Positions 13,955 to 19,949 of a DNA stretch of 20,358 nucleotides are shown here, one piece after another; position 1 is the stretch's first letter, and each line of letters begins with the position of its first letter. The notes below the pieces were generated by a model. The model had not been told where the DNA came from, ran no database searches, and worked only from the letters and a program-made list of their open reading frames with translations. Source of the DNA: a virus; the IMG/VR virus record IMGVR_UViG_3300046467_000682, positions 1-20,358 of that record; one strand, 5' to 3'. The position numbers and the translations under genes are program-made.

Positions 13955-14863
13955 TTAAGCGTCTTGAGCAAGTTTTTCAAAATAAGATAATGAATTATCT
14001 TCTTTATTATTACTTGCAGCTACTTGAGCTGGATTATCACTCCATGGTTGTTCATCAGCTGTAGCTACACTACCTACCGAATTATCTTCGGCAATCGTTT
14101 CCGCTGTTGCTGTTGAAACACCATCAAAGCTTAACCCTAGTACTCGTTCCATCTTCTCTTTCAATTCGTCATAAGACTTGAATTGATCTGGAGCTATTAA
14201 CTCTGCGAGAGAATGTTGTTTGTTGTAGACGGACTCAAGTTCAGAATCATCTTCCGACAAAGGAGCCGGAGCTGAGAATTCTGATTTATCATAATTCCAA
14301 TAGCCATCTACTTTTCTGACTTTAAGTTTAAAGTCAGCACCTTCCCACAAATCAAATGGATTGAGTGGATTTTCATCTTCGAATTGAGGTTGCATTACGT
14401 CTTTGACTTTCTCAAAGATTTTTTTACCGAAACGATAAAGCATTACTTTACCTTCAAATTCAGGATGTTTAGGATCTGAAACAACTAGAACATTAGCAAC
14501 ATAGTGTAACCTACGTTTTTGTTTTCTAGCTATATCTTTATTAGCTTCTTCACCAGTGTTCCATAATGTAGTATTATGTTCACTAACTGGATCAGCTTTT
14601 CCTAGTGTTGTTAAAGACTTTTCAATAAACCAACCACCTGGTCCTTGGAACCCATGATCCCAATATTGGATCCATGGAAGTTCTTCTCCGTTGGCTGCTG
14701 GTAAGAAACGAAGGACTGCGTAACCATTACCTGATTTATCAAGTTCTGGTTTCCAGTATCTATCGTCTGAAAAGTTTTTTGTTGAAGCTTCCGAGTCTTT
14801 TTCGAGGGCGGATTGAAGCTTATCAAACCCACTCTTATTACGTTTTAATTCATTAAATGACAT
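13955..14863 (-). CDS. gp32: Single-stranded DNA-binding protein gp32, zinc-less
   Basis: The 302 residues match T4 gp32 (301 aa). Clear blocks are the basic N-terminus (ELKRNKSGFDKL), GNGYAVLRFLPAANGEELPW (residues 45-64), DHGFQGPGGWFIE (69-81), YVANVLVVSDPKHPEFEGKV and MLYRFGKKIFEKV. It coats ssDNA and organises T4 replication and recombination. T4 gp32 binds zinc through His64, Cys77, Cys87 and Cys90. Here the histidine remains (His70) but the cysteine positions read Ser83, Asp91 and Ser94 (DPVSEH), and the protein has no cysteine at all, so it should fold without zinc. The C-terminus is Asp/Glu/Ser-rich, as needed for partner binding. A good site (TAGGAGATAAT) precedes the ATG. It is the last gene of the leftward block, three genes from its partner gp59. 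Confidence 0.95.
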   Translation of the reverse strand: MSFNELKRNKSGFDKLQSALEKDSEASTKNFSDDRYWKPELDKSGNGYAVLRFLPAANGEELPWIQYWDHGFQGPGGWFIEKSLTTLGKADPVSEHNTTLWNTGEEANKDIARKQKRRLHYVANVLVVSDPKHPEFEGKVMLYRFGKKIFEKVKDVMQPQFEDENPLNPFDLWEGADFKLKVRKVDGYWNYDKSEFSAPAPLSEDDSELESVYNKQHSLAELIAPDQFKSYDELKEKMERVLGLSFDGVSTATAETIAEDNSVGSVATADEQPWSDNPAQVAASNNKEDNSLSYFEKLAQDA

Positions 14864-14909
14864 ATTATCTCCTAGTATTGCATTGTATTTTTATTAAACT
14901 GTTTTAAAC

Positions 14910-15632
14910 TTATTTAAAACTATCGTATTTTAAAGGATATTTTTTCAACCCTTTATATATATTATACTGGCACTCTGCGAATCGGTCAAGGACTTTTTTT
15001 ATTTGAGCCTCCTGAGTTCCTGACATACTGTTAGGATCATCAGTACCAACTCTTAAACGCGAGGTTTCTTTTTCTCGCATATAATTTTGAGTACCAGCAT
15101 ATATATTTTGATAAGTATCAGACTTAAAGTTCCATATTGAATCGAACCCTATAAGACCAATTTCATCAAAATTCATTAGAGAGGCCTGAAGCATTGCTTG
15201 GGATCCACAAAAAAAGTTTACCCCAAACTCTGGGTTATCTTCTGTCCCTCTCATATTCTGTATTTTCCATAAAGGATCACAACCTATTACATGAACTTGT
15301 TTAGAACCTGTATGTTCATTACCGAATACTTGTATATATTTATGGTTATTAGGATTTGATTCTTCAATCGCAAATCCTTGTTCACGCAAAGGTTCAATAA
15401 TTATATCTTTAAAATCTATTGGAACAGGTGACCAATCTGGAAAGATACAATTATGTTCTTTAGGATATTCTGTTGCACATATCTCTTTTATAACTCCTGC
15501 GTCTCCTGATACTAAATAATCAGGTTTAAAATCTCTATGTATTGCATTACAACCAAAAGTTGTTCCTTCAAGTTTATTTAATTTAACTTGTTTTCTAGAA
15601 GGACCATTACCTATAATAAATGCTACAGCCAT
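14910..15632 (-). CDS. Unknown protein with GNGPS nucleotide-binding-like start
   Basis: I do not recognise this 240-residue protein with certainty. It starts AVAFIIGNGPSRKQVKLNKL, then FGCNAIHRDFKPDYLVSGDA (residues 26-45). This 'hydrophobic-GNGPS...G-x-N-x-I...PDYLV..D' order resembles DUF115/MptE-like and some sialyltransferase-like proteins, which use a Rossmann-type fold to bind a nucleotide or sugar-nucleotide. Later it has VHVIGCDPLW, NFFCGSQAMLQASLMNFDEI and GLIGFDSIW, again sheet-helix alternation. No membrane segment is seen. Its start overlaps the end of gp59 by 10 bases with AAAGGAAT before the ATG, and it is followed by gp32 after 46 nt, so it is expressed with the replication proteins. 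A sugar- or base-modifying role is possible but only inference. Confidence 0.6.
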   Translation of the reverse strand: MAVAFIIGNGPSRKQVKLNKLEGTTFGCNAIHRDFKPDYLVSGDAGVIKEICATEYPKEHNCIFPDWSPVPIDFKDIIIEPLREQGFAIEESNPNNHKYIQVFGNEHTGSKQVHVIGCDPLWKIQNMRGTEDNPEFGVNFFCGSQAMLQASLMNFDEIGLIGFDSIWNFKSDTYQNIYAGTQNYMREKETSRLRVGTDDPNSMSGTQEAQIKKVLDRFAECQYNIYKGLKKYPLKYDSFK

Positions 15633-16216
15633 ATTCCTTTTAATATTGTTTGTAATTTTTTATGTTCTAATTCTAAGAAAGGAGCTAAGCTATCTAATCT
15701 CTTTCTTTCTTTTGGCCAAATAAAATCTTCTGATATCATTGTATTATAATCATTAAAGATATTAAATATTTTATCAGCTGCTATAATAGTCTGAGCAGTG
15801 ATTCTCCCACCTAGATATTCTCTTAATATATTAGAATGTTGTCCGTCTTTAATACCTATACATATATCTATATGTTTATACTTATCAAATAAATATCTCA
15901 TATCTTCTGTAATGGCATATGTTAATTTTTGTTTTATCTTTTTAAATTCTTTATAGTTTTGATCACATTCCATGTCTAATAAATTCTTAACATAAAATTT
16001 ACCTCTAGAAAGATTCGCTACATAAAAATCTAATAATTCTATATGATACTTTCTAGCTAACTTCGCAAAATGATATTTGTCCTTTCTCTTGAGAAAGGTT
16101 TCTAATTTAACTGATGTCTTTCCTGCATACTTAAAATAATCATAACTGTCTGTATTAAAATGATTGTTTACAGCTAAGTATAAACAGTAGGCGTCGTATC
16201 CTTCTCTACTTGTCAT
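15623..16216 (-). CDS. gp59: gp59 helicase loader
   Basis: The core SREGYDAYCLYLAVNNHFNT, then DYFKYAGKTSVKLETFLKRK and DKYHFAKLARKY, parallels T4 gp59 (217 aa), which loads gp41 helicase onto gp32-coated ssDNA. I place the start at ATG 16216 (197 aa), one base after the bS21 stop, because T4 gp59 begins just before the same GY-x-x-Y-x-L-Y segment. An earlier ATG (16327) would add 37 residues that overlap bS21 entirely in another frame. No strong ribosome site lies near 16216 (an AGGA is about 15 nt away), so translation is probably coupled to bS21. The C-terminal half has an ISEDFIWPKERKRLDSL block matching the expected helical domain. It shares an operon with gp32, its partner. Confidence 0.85.
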   Translation of the reverse strand: MTSREGYDAYCLYLAVNNHFNTDSYDYFKYAGKTSVKLETFLKRKDKYHFAKLARKYHIELLDFYVANLSRGKFYVKNLLDMECDQNYKEFKKIKQKLTYAITEDMRYLFDKYKHIDICIGIKDGQHSNILREYLGGRITAQTIIAADKIFNIFNDYNTMISEDFIWPKERKRLDSLAPFLELEHKKLQTILKGIWL

Positions 16217-16217
16217 T

Positions 16218-16490
16218 TTAATAAAATCTTGTCCTTCGTGTTGACAGCTGATCTCCTTCCCATCTAATTTCTTCTCTACGAATAGCTTCTTTCTTTTTTC
16301 TTTGTCTTTTCTGTGCAGGCTTCTCATAGTATTCCCGCTTTCTTAATTCTTGAACAGTACCGGCGCGTTCAACTTTCTTTTTGAACTTTCGTAACATTTG
16401 ATCAAATGATAAAGGTCTAGGTTTGTTCTTATCGAATTTTTTATTAAAGTGTTTTCTTTGTTGGTAGGGTTTTTGTTGTTGTGGTCTCAT
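16218..16490 (-). CDS. rpsU: Phage-encoded ribosomal protein bS21
   Basis: The 90-residue, very basic protein contains the bS21 core: RPLSFDQMLRKFKKKVERAG (residues 25-44), QELRKREYYEKPAQKRQRKK (48-67) and a C-terminal RRTRFY (85-90). E. coli bS21 has the same order (F-D-x-A-L-R-R-F-K-R...K-A-G...RRREFYEKP...RRTRLY) in 71 residues. The first 24 residues are an added Gln/Lys-rich extension. bS21 sits near the mRNA exit of the 30S subunit and helps start translation; phage copies could replace the host protein and favour phage mRNAs. bS21 genes are known in some marine phages, including Pelagibacter viruses. No Shine-Dalgarno precedes the ATG; the leader is an AT-rich ACAAT repeat. It lies between gp33 and gp59. 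Confidence 0.92.
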   Translation of the reverse strand: MRPQQQKPYQQRKHFNKKFDKNKPRPLSFDQMLRKFKKKVERAGTVQELRKREYYEKPAQKRQRKKKEAIRREEIRWEGDQLSTRRTRFY

Positions 16491-16527
16491 ATTATATTAT
16501 TGTATTGTATTGTATTATTGTATTTTA
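16491..16527. repeat. AT-only low-complexity leader of bS21
   Basis: The gap between gp33 and bS21 is almost entirely A/T. Read leftward it holds repeated ACAAT / ATACA units and TATAAT-like hexamers (one at 16532-16527), but no purine-rich ribosome site. A promoter giving a leader of about 30 nt is possible. A similar but shorter TATTGCATTGTATTTTT tract lies upstream of gp32. Confidence 0.5.
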
Positions 16528-16746
16528 TTATATCGGTAATTTTGCGTGTGACTCCTTTAAAAATCTTAAGCCAATAGCTTCGGCTTTAATTTTTTCTTTT
16601 AATGGGGGTGTGACTAATCCTTTAACTGAATCAGGTTCTAAATGATTTTCTTGACAGAAATATATTATTGCATCTATATAAGTTAATTTCTTTTCTATTA
16701 CTAATTCTTCTACAGATGTAGTAAACTTCTTTTTAGTTAAGATCAT
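16528..16746 (-). CDS. gp33: Late transcription co-activator, gp33-like
   Basis: The 72-residue protein reads FTTSVEELVIEKKLTYIDAI, then IYFCQENHLEPDSVKGLVTP, LKEKIKAEAIGL and a C-terminal AKLPI. The order 'hydrophobic-E-x-x-V-x-E-K-x-x-x-Y-x-DA-x-x-x-x-C-E-E...E-P-x-S-V-x-x-L-V...L-K-E-K-I-x-x-E-A' is what I recall for proteins annotated as gp33 in T4-like cyanophages. T4 gp33 (112 aa) bridges host RNA polymerase and the gp45 clamp at late promoters, which fits the TATAAATA sites in this window. A near-consensus sigma-70 promoter lies directly upstream, with the -10 only 6 nt from the ATG. No Shine-Dalgarno is present, so the message may be leaderless. The short length makes the family call less certain. 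Confidence 0.65.
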   Translation of the reverse strand: MILTKKKFTTSVEELVIEKKLTYIDAIIYFCQENHLEPDSVKGLVTPPLKEKIKAEAIGLRFLKESHAKLPI

Positions 16747-16752
16747 ATATCT

Positions 16753-16780
16753 ATTATAACAGCATTCGCTGATTTGTCAA
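16753..16780 (-). promoter_or_regulatory. Near-consensus sigma-70 promoter for gp33, bS21 and gp59
   Basis: Leftward TTGACA (16780-16775), a 16-nt spacer and TATAAT (16758-16753) match both consensus hexamers exactly. The predicted +1 falls on or next to the gp33 ATG (16746). The -35 overlaps the iscU stop codon. It should work with unmodified host polymerase, hence early or middle in infection. Confidence 0.85.
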
Positions 16781-17178
16781 GGTTTGTTCCTTTTGTCCCA
16801 CTCTGCAACTGCTTTAACAATAGCTTCTTCTGCAAGTACGCTGCAATGTAGTTTAATGGGTGGTAGTTCTAATGCCGTAGCAATTTGTTTATCGGTTATT
16901 TGTTTTGCTTCTGTAATAGTTTTACCTATCAACATATCTACAAACAAACTAGATGATGCGATGGCTGAACCACAACCATATGTTTTGAATTTAACATCTT
17001 CAATAACATCATCATCTGTTAATTTCAGATCAAGTTTCATTACATCACCACAAGCAGGCGCTCCAACCATTCCACTAACTACATTTGGGTCATTGGGGTC
17101 GAATCGTCCTACTCCATGTGCTGATGGATTGTTAAGAACACTTTGAAATCTGTCTACTACTTGTTTACTATATGCCAT
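16777..17178 (-). CDS. iscU: Iron-sulfur cluster scaffold IscU
   Basis: The 133 residues align along their whole length with bacterial IscU (E. coli 128 aa): MAYSKQVVDRF, SGMVGAPACGDVMKL (residues 35-49), DVKFKTYGCGSAIASSSLFV (61-80), LELPPIKLHCSVLAEEA (103-119). Cluster ligands Cys43, Asp45, Cys69, His111 and Cys112 are all present (E. coli Cys37, Asp39, Cys63, His105, Cys106), as is the HscA-binding LPPxK motif (105-109). A 6-residue insertion lies near residues 13-20. IscU accepts sulfur from IscS and builds [2Fe-2S]/[4Fe-4S] clusters. No iscS, hscAB or fdx is here, so the phage protein should use host partners. TATAAATA ends 5 nt before the ATG with no Shine-Dalgarno, predicting late, leaderless expression. 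The stop overlaps the gp33 promoter. Confidence 0.95.
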   Translation of the reverse strand: MAYSKQVVDRFQSVLNNPSAHGVGRFDPNDPNVVSGMVGAPACGDVMKLDLKLTDDDVIEDVKFKTYGCGSAIASSSLFVDMLIGKTITEAKQITDKQIATALELPPIKLHCSVLAEEAIVKAVAEWDKRNKP

Positions 17179-17183
17179 ACTTG

Positions 17184-17191
17184 TATTTATA
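17184..17191 (-). promoter_or_regulatory. T4-type late promoter abutting iscU
   Basis: Leftward TATAAATA, then CAAGT and the iscU ATG. The element overlaps the exonuclease stop codon. Layout and bases match the gp25 promoter (TATAAATA-N2-AGT-ATGGC in both), so +1 is predicted on the ATG. Confidence 0.65.
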
Positions 17192-17858
17192 ATCCATGTT
17201 CTTCTCGATACTGTTGTCTTAGTTCCATAAATTGATCAATCCATCTATGTGGCTCTTCAACAAATAATTGTGATTGACCTGTTTCTTCTACAGCTACAAT
17301 AGTCACTATTCTTTCTATTGGTACATCATACATTTCTTCAAACATTTTAGCATATGCTGTTTCCTGCATGAAGTATCCTTTGATCTTACTAGGTGTCTTA
17401 GGTTTAGTACTTGTCTTAAAATCAATTACAGACACCTTCCCTGCGAACTCTGCTATACAGTCAACTCTACCAGCTATTTCTAATTCGTTACTATACATAG
17501 AACCTTCTAACATATAGATATCTCCTAGTTTAGATGTTATATCCTTTGTTTGATTAAACATCATTAAGTCTAATGGAGTAGCTTTTTTTAATCTTTCTTC
17601 TGTAAGTTTATTGTTTAAAAAATCTTCTTGAAGATAATGATATCTTGTTCCACGGAGAGAAGCCTTTCTTGAAATCTTATTAGCTTTTTCTTCACCAACA
17701 GACTTCTTCCATTTAGCCAACCATACTCTATTCATCATACCTGTAACTGTTGTTACAGAGGGATAATGTTTACCTTCTGGTGTTGTATAATATCTCTTTC
17801 CGTTTATATTTTCTGTGGGTAATGAAACGGACTCGTACCCTTCTAAATGATTAAACAT
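17187..17858 (-). CDS. PD-(D/E)XK exonuclease, MGME1/RecB-like
   Basis: The 223-residue protein shows the RecB/MGME1-type nuclease order: YPSVTTVTG (residues 32-40), SLRGTRYHYLQEDF (67-80; His74, Glu78), ELEIAGRVDCIAEFAG (125-140; Asp133), VSVIDFKTSTKPK (142-154; Asp146-x-Lys148) and QETAYAKMFEE (165-175; motif IV Gln/Tyr). The text GxVDCIAEF-x-G-K-x-x-VIDFKTS is close to mitochondrial MGME1. This family degrades single-stranded DNA ends; in marine T4-like phages such nucleases are thought to serve recombination or host DNA breakdown. The start overlaps the previous gene's stop (AATAAATAATG). It precedes iscU by 8 nt. No exonuclease of this type is part of the T4 core set, so it is an accessory DNA gene. 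Confidence 0.85.
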   Translation of the reverse strand: MFNHLEGYESVSLPTENINGKRYYTTPEGKHYPSVTTVTGMMNRVWLAKWKKSVGEEKANKISRKASLRGTRYHYLQEDFLNNKLTEERLKKATPLDLMMFNQTKDITSKLGDIYMLEGSMYSNELEIAGRVDCIAEFAGKVSVIDFKTSTKPKTPSKIKGYFMQETAYAKMFEEMYDVPIERIVTIVAVEETGQSQLFVEEPHRWIDQFMELRQQYREEHGL

Positions 17859-18154
17859 TATTTATTTTTATCCTTATGTTTTTTATAAATTGCATCTGTT
17901 TTTACTTGTTTTGCTGTTCTTCTATTGTGTTGTTTATCTACAGCACTACCTGGATGGCCTTCACCAACCTTTTGTAATACTTCTTTAAACCCACCTAACT
18001 TTCCTGTACTAACTCTAGCTCCACTTACTATATTGGGTGCTTGAATTATTTGTTTCAAATTGTGAATCTTTTTATATTCTTGCATTTCTCCAAAAGACAT
18101 AAACACTTCATGTTGTTCACCTGTCTCTATATCTTCTAATGTATAAGTTGGCAT
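17858..18154 (-). CDS. FmdB-like small phage protein, cysteine-free
   Basis: The 98 residues start MPTYTLEDIETGEQHEVFMS, and continue with QAPNIVSGARVS (39-50) and GGFKEVLQKVGEGHPGSAV (54-72). The MPTYxxxxxxTGE...F-M-S opening recalls FmdB-type zinc-ribbon proteins, and the I-x-A-P-x-I-V then GFKEVL-x-K-x-x-x-x-H-P block is one I remember from conserved proteins of T4-like cyanophages. The paired cysteines of true FmdB proteins are missing, so zinc binding is not expected. The C-terminus is Lys-rich. It overlaps neighbours by one base at each end (TAATG-type junctions). Function unknown. Confidence 0.6.
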   Translation of the reverse strand: MPTYTLEDIETGEQHEVFMSFGEMQEYKKIHNLKQIIQAPNIVSGARVSTGKLGGFKEVLQKVGEGHPGSAVDKQHNRRTAKQVKTDAIYKKHKDKNK

Positions 18155-18519
18155 TACTCTTTAAACTCTATTTCTTCAAATTCCATTTCACCATCAGCTC
18201 CGATCTTAACCCACTTCTCTCCTTCTTGAAATCTATAACCAGGTTGAGGTGGTTGTGAAAAGTTCTTTGTCTTTGGTCTTGAATCTAAAACATCAGGAAT
18301 TTTATCCATCTTTTCTTGAATCTTATCTTGAGTTTCTAAATCAGTTTTCTTTAATCTATCTGAAAGTTCTGAATATATTTCTTTCTCTTTTTTTAATTCT
18401 TCTTGAGCATGAGTTCTATCGCCAATCAATTCTGATATTCTCTTATGAGCATTACTTAATTGACGTTGCATATCTTTCACATTATTTTTAAGTACTTGTA
18501 TATCTGCTTCTAAAGTCAT
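18154..18519 (-). CDS. Coiled-coil protein of unknown function
   Basis: I do not recognise this 121-residue protein. Residues 1-70 form a clear heptad-type coiled coil (LEADIQVLKNNVKDMQRQLS, then KRISELIGDRTHAQEELKKE). The C-terminal part is different: PPQPGYRFQEGEKWVKIGAD, a Pro/Gly/aromatic stretch, then an acidic end (EFEEIEFKE). The shape suggests a small oligomer with a binding tail. It overlaps the previous gene by 4 bases (ATGA) and the next by one base, so it belongs to a tightly coupled run of small genes. Confidence 0.6.
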   Translation of the reverse strand: MTLEADIQVLKNNVKDMQRQLSNAHKRISELIGDRTHAQEELKKEKEIYSELSDRLKKTDLETQDKIQEKMDKIPDVLDSRPKTKNFSQPPQPGYRFQEGEKWVKIGADGEMEFEEIEFKE

Positions 18520-18809
18520 TTTGGTTTCCTATCTTTTTCTGGCCTTCTATCTAAAAATAATTTTATAACACGCTGTTCTCCTTCAGTAAAATCAGATACT
18601 CTTTTAGGTCCCCATACTGTTCCTACTCTAACACACTTGTTAGCAGTATTACAATATAAGTTCCATTCTTCATCATGCATTTGTGATTTATGAATTTTAT
18701 CTTCTGTTTCTTTATAGATTTCTCTCCCTAGTTCAGCAAAAAACATTTCTGCTGGACTCGGATCATATAATCCTCTAGGTCTACCCCGATACATTTCATT
18801 CCTTCTCAT
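18516..18809 (-). CDS. Unknown small phage protein
   Basis: The 97-residue frame is not recognised. It reads YRGRPRGLYDPSPAEMFFAE (residues 7-26), then LYCNTANKCVRVGTVWGPKR (51-70; two cysteines) and VIKLFLDRRPEKDRKPK. Two starts are possible: ATG 18809 with AAGGAAG just upstream, overlapping the previous gene by 14 bases, or ATG 18794 with AAGGA 5 nt upstream, just after that gene's TGA. The second would give 92 residues. No membrane segment or known motif is seen. Confidence 0.55.
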   Translation of the reverse strand: MRRNEMYRGRPRGLYDPSPAEMFFAELGREIYKETEDKIHKSQMHDEEWNLYCNTANKCVRVGTVWGPKRVSDFTEGEQRVIKLFLDRRPEKDRKPK

Positions 18810-19245
18810 TATCTTCCTTATTTTTTAATTTTAATTTTTGTGTTAAATCTAGAACATTGTCAGGAACTTTTCCACTATAGATATCTTTCCCTTCCTGTTC
18901 TGCTGTATCATCAGCCGCATTGTCAACTACGAGTTCTCCTAAGTCTCCAACACCCGCTAATGAAATCTGTAATAAATCTTTACCGAGTAATTCGGCTGCT
19001 ATATTCCCTGTAGGAGAATTTAAGATTAAACTATCTAATCCATCTCCGTTCTTAAAATAACTGTCTATCATTAAAGCGAATTGAACCGCTGTTTTATAAA
19101 TTTCGTGATCTGGCCAAGACATTTCTCTATTGATAGTATCTCCATCTTCTGCAAATACTATTGATACTGTCTTATCAAACTTTAAATGAATGATTGCATC
19201 ACCTTCTATTATATCAATTTTAAAACTTCTTTTTTTATTTTTCAT
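18796..19245 (-). CDS. Unknown acidic small phage protein
   Basis: The 149-residue protein is not recognised. It has a basic start (MKNKKRSFKIDIIEGDAIIH), a beta-like N-terminal part (residues 7-45), a central helical region (YKTAVQFALMIDSYFKNGDG) and an acidic, disordered-looking end (about 108-149, including NAADDTAEQEGKD). It overlaps the upstream gene by 11 bases (ATGAAAAATAA) and lacks a strong ribosome site of its own, so translation is probably coupled. No signal peptide or membrane segment. Confidence 0.55.
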   Translation of the reverse strand: MKNKKRSFKIDIIEGDAIIHLKFDKTVSIVFAEDGDTINREMSWPDHEIYKTAVQFALMIDSYFKNGDGLDSLILNSPTGNIAAELLGKDLLQISLAGVGDLGELVVDNAADDTAEQEGKDIYSGKVPDNVLDLTQKLKLKNKEDNEKE

Positions 19246-19483
19246 TTAATCTTTCTTTAATTGCTTGCTCAATTCTTACATGCTTCATAAATTCACCAAA
19301 TCCCGTATCGTCAAAATACGGAACTTCCATTCCATTTGAATTTTTGTATTTGTGTTGTCTAAGATATTTGAGCATATATCTACTTCCTTCGCCTTCCCCC
19401 TTTCTCCAGGAATGACGGATCGCTACTAATATAAGTAGTATGTAACAAAGTCCTTGAATAAGACTAATTGATATTTCGCTCAT
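19235..19483 (-). CDS. Small single-pass membrane protein, unknown
   Basis: The 82-residue protein has one N-terminal hydrophobic span (about residues 4-22, ISISLIQGLCYILLILVAIR) followed by a basic cytoplasmic-type segment (HSWRKGEGEGSRYMLKYLRQ) and a helical tail (FMKHVRIEQAIKERLNEK). The positive residues after the span suggest the C-terminus stays in the cytoplasm. No family is recognised. A TATAAT lies 8 nt before the ATG, and no Shine-Dalgarno is seen. Confidence 0.55.
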   Translation of the reverse strand: MSEISISLIQGLCYILLILVAIRHSWRKGEGEGSRYMLKYLRQHKYKNSNGMEVPYFDDTGFGEFMKHVRIEQAIKERLNEK

Positions 19484-19491
19484 TATGTATC

Positions 19492-19497
19492 ATTATA
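19492..19497 (-). promoter_or_regulatory. Possible -10 element before the small membrane protein
   Basis: Leftward TATATAAT sits 8 nt before ATG 19483; TTGTAT lies 18 nt upstream but matches the -35 consensus poorly. A G:C-rich CCGCGG palindrome (within 19509-19517) lies between, rare in this AT-rich sequence. Support is motif only. Confidence 0.3.
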
Positions 19498-19526
19498 TAT
19501 AAAGTGTACCCGCGGATACAAGTTTT

Positions 19527-19949
19527 TTATTTTGTTCTTGTAACTTTTTGTATTCTGTCAATTTGTGATGTTATGATAGCCTTTCTATTAGGCCAATAGA
19601 TATATTCTTTTTCTTCATTCTTCATTAAGTTTTGAAGTAGAGGAAGAATAAGTTTCTCACATTCTAATAATCTATCTTTATAATCCAATTCTTTTTTAGT
19701 ATCAATTGCTACTAGATTGTCTTTATGATCGTCAAGTTCACCTAGTGCATTACTAATTAATTTCTGTAGTAAATCAACTTTAGAGTCTAGAGTTTCTATT
19801 TGTGCTGAGTTAGCTTGTCCTGCATTTGATGCTGCAACAGCCTTTAACTGTTCTGCTACTTCTTCACCAATACCAGCTTGCTCGCCAGTCTTAGTTACAA
19901 GTTCTTCTTGATCAACTGCTGTAAAACCAAAATCATTTATATCAGGCAT
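19527..19949 (-). CDS. Conserved T4-like phage protein with YIYWPNR motif
   Basis: The 140 residues are mainly helical. An acidic N-terminus (MPDINDFGFTAVDQEELVTK) leads to an Ala/Gln-rich coiled region (about 30-90), and the end reads NEEKEYIYWPNRKAIITSQI followed by DRIQKV. The 'K-E-Y-I-Y-W-P-N-R' block near the C-terminus is one I recall from small conserved proteins of T4-like marine phages, but I know no proven function. It overlaps the upstream gene by 8 bases. No signal peptide or membrane span is present. Confidence 0.6.
   Translation of the reverse strand: MPDINDFGFTAVDQEELVTKTGEQAGIGEEVAEQLKAVAASNAGQANSAQIETLDSKVDLLQKLISNALGELDDHKDNLVAIDTKKELDYKDRLLECEKLILPLLQNLMKNEEKEYIYWPNRKAIITSQIDRIQKVTRTK

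Noticed and set aside
16217-16327. 37-residue extension of gp59 inside bS21.
   Set aside because: It would overlap bS21 in another frame for over 100 bases, and the T4 gp59 alignment starts near Met38.
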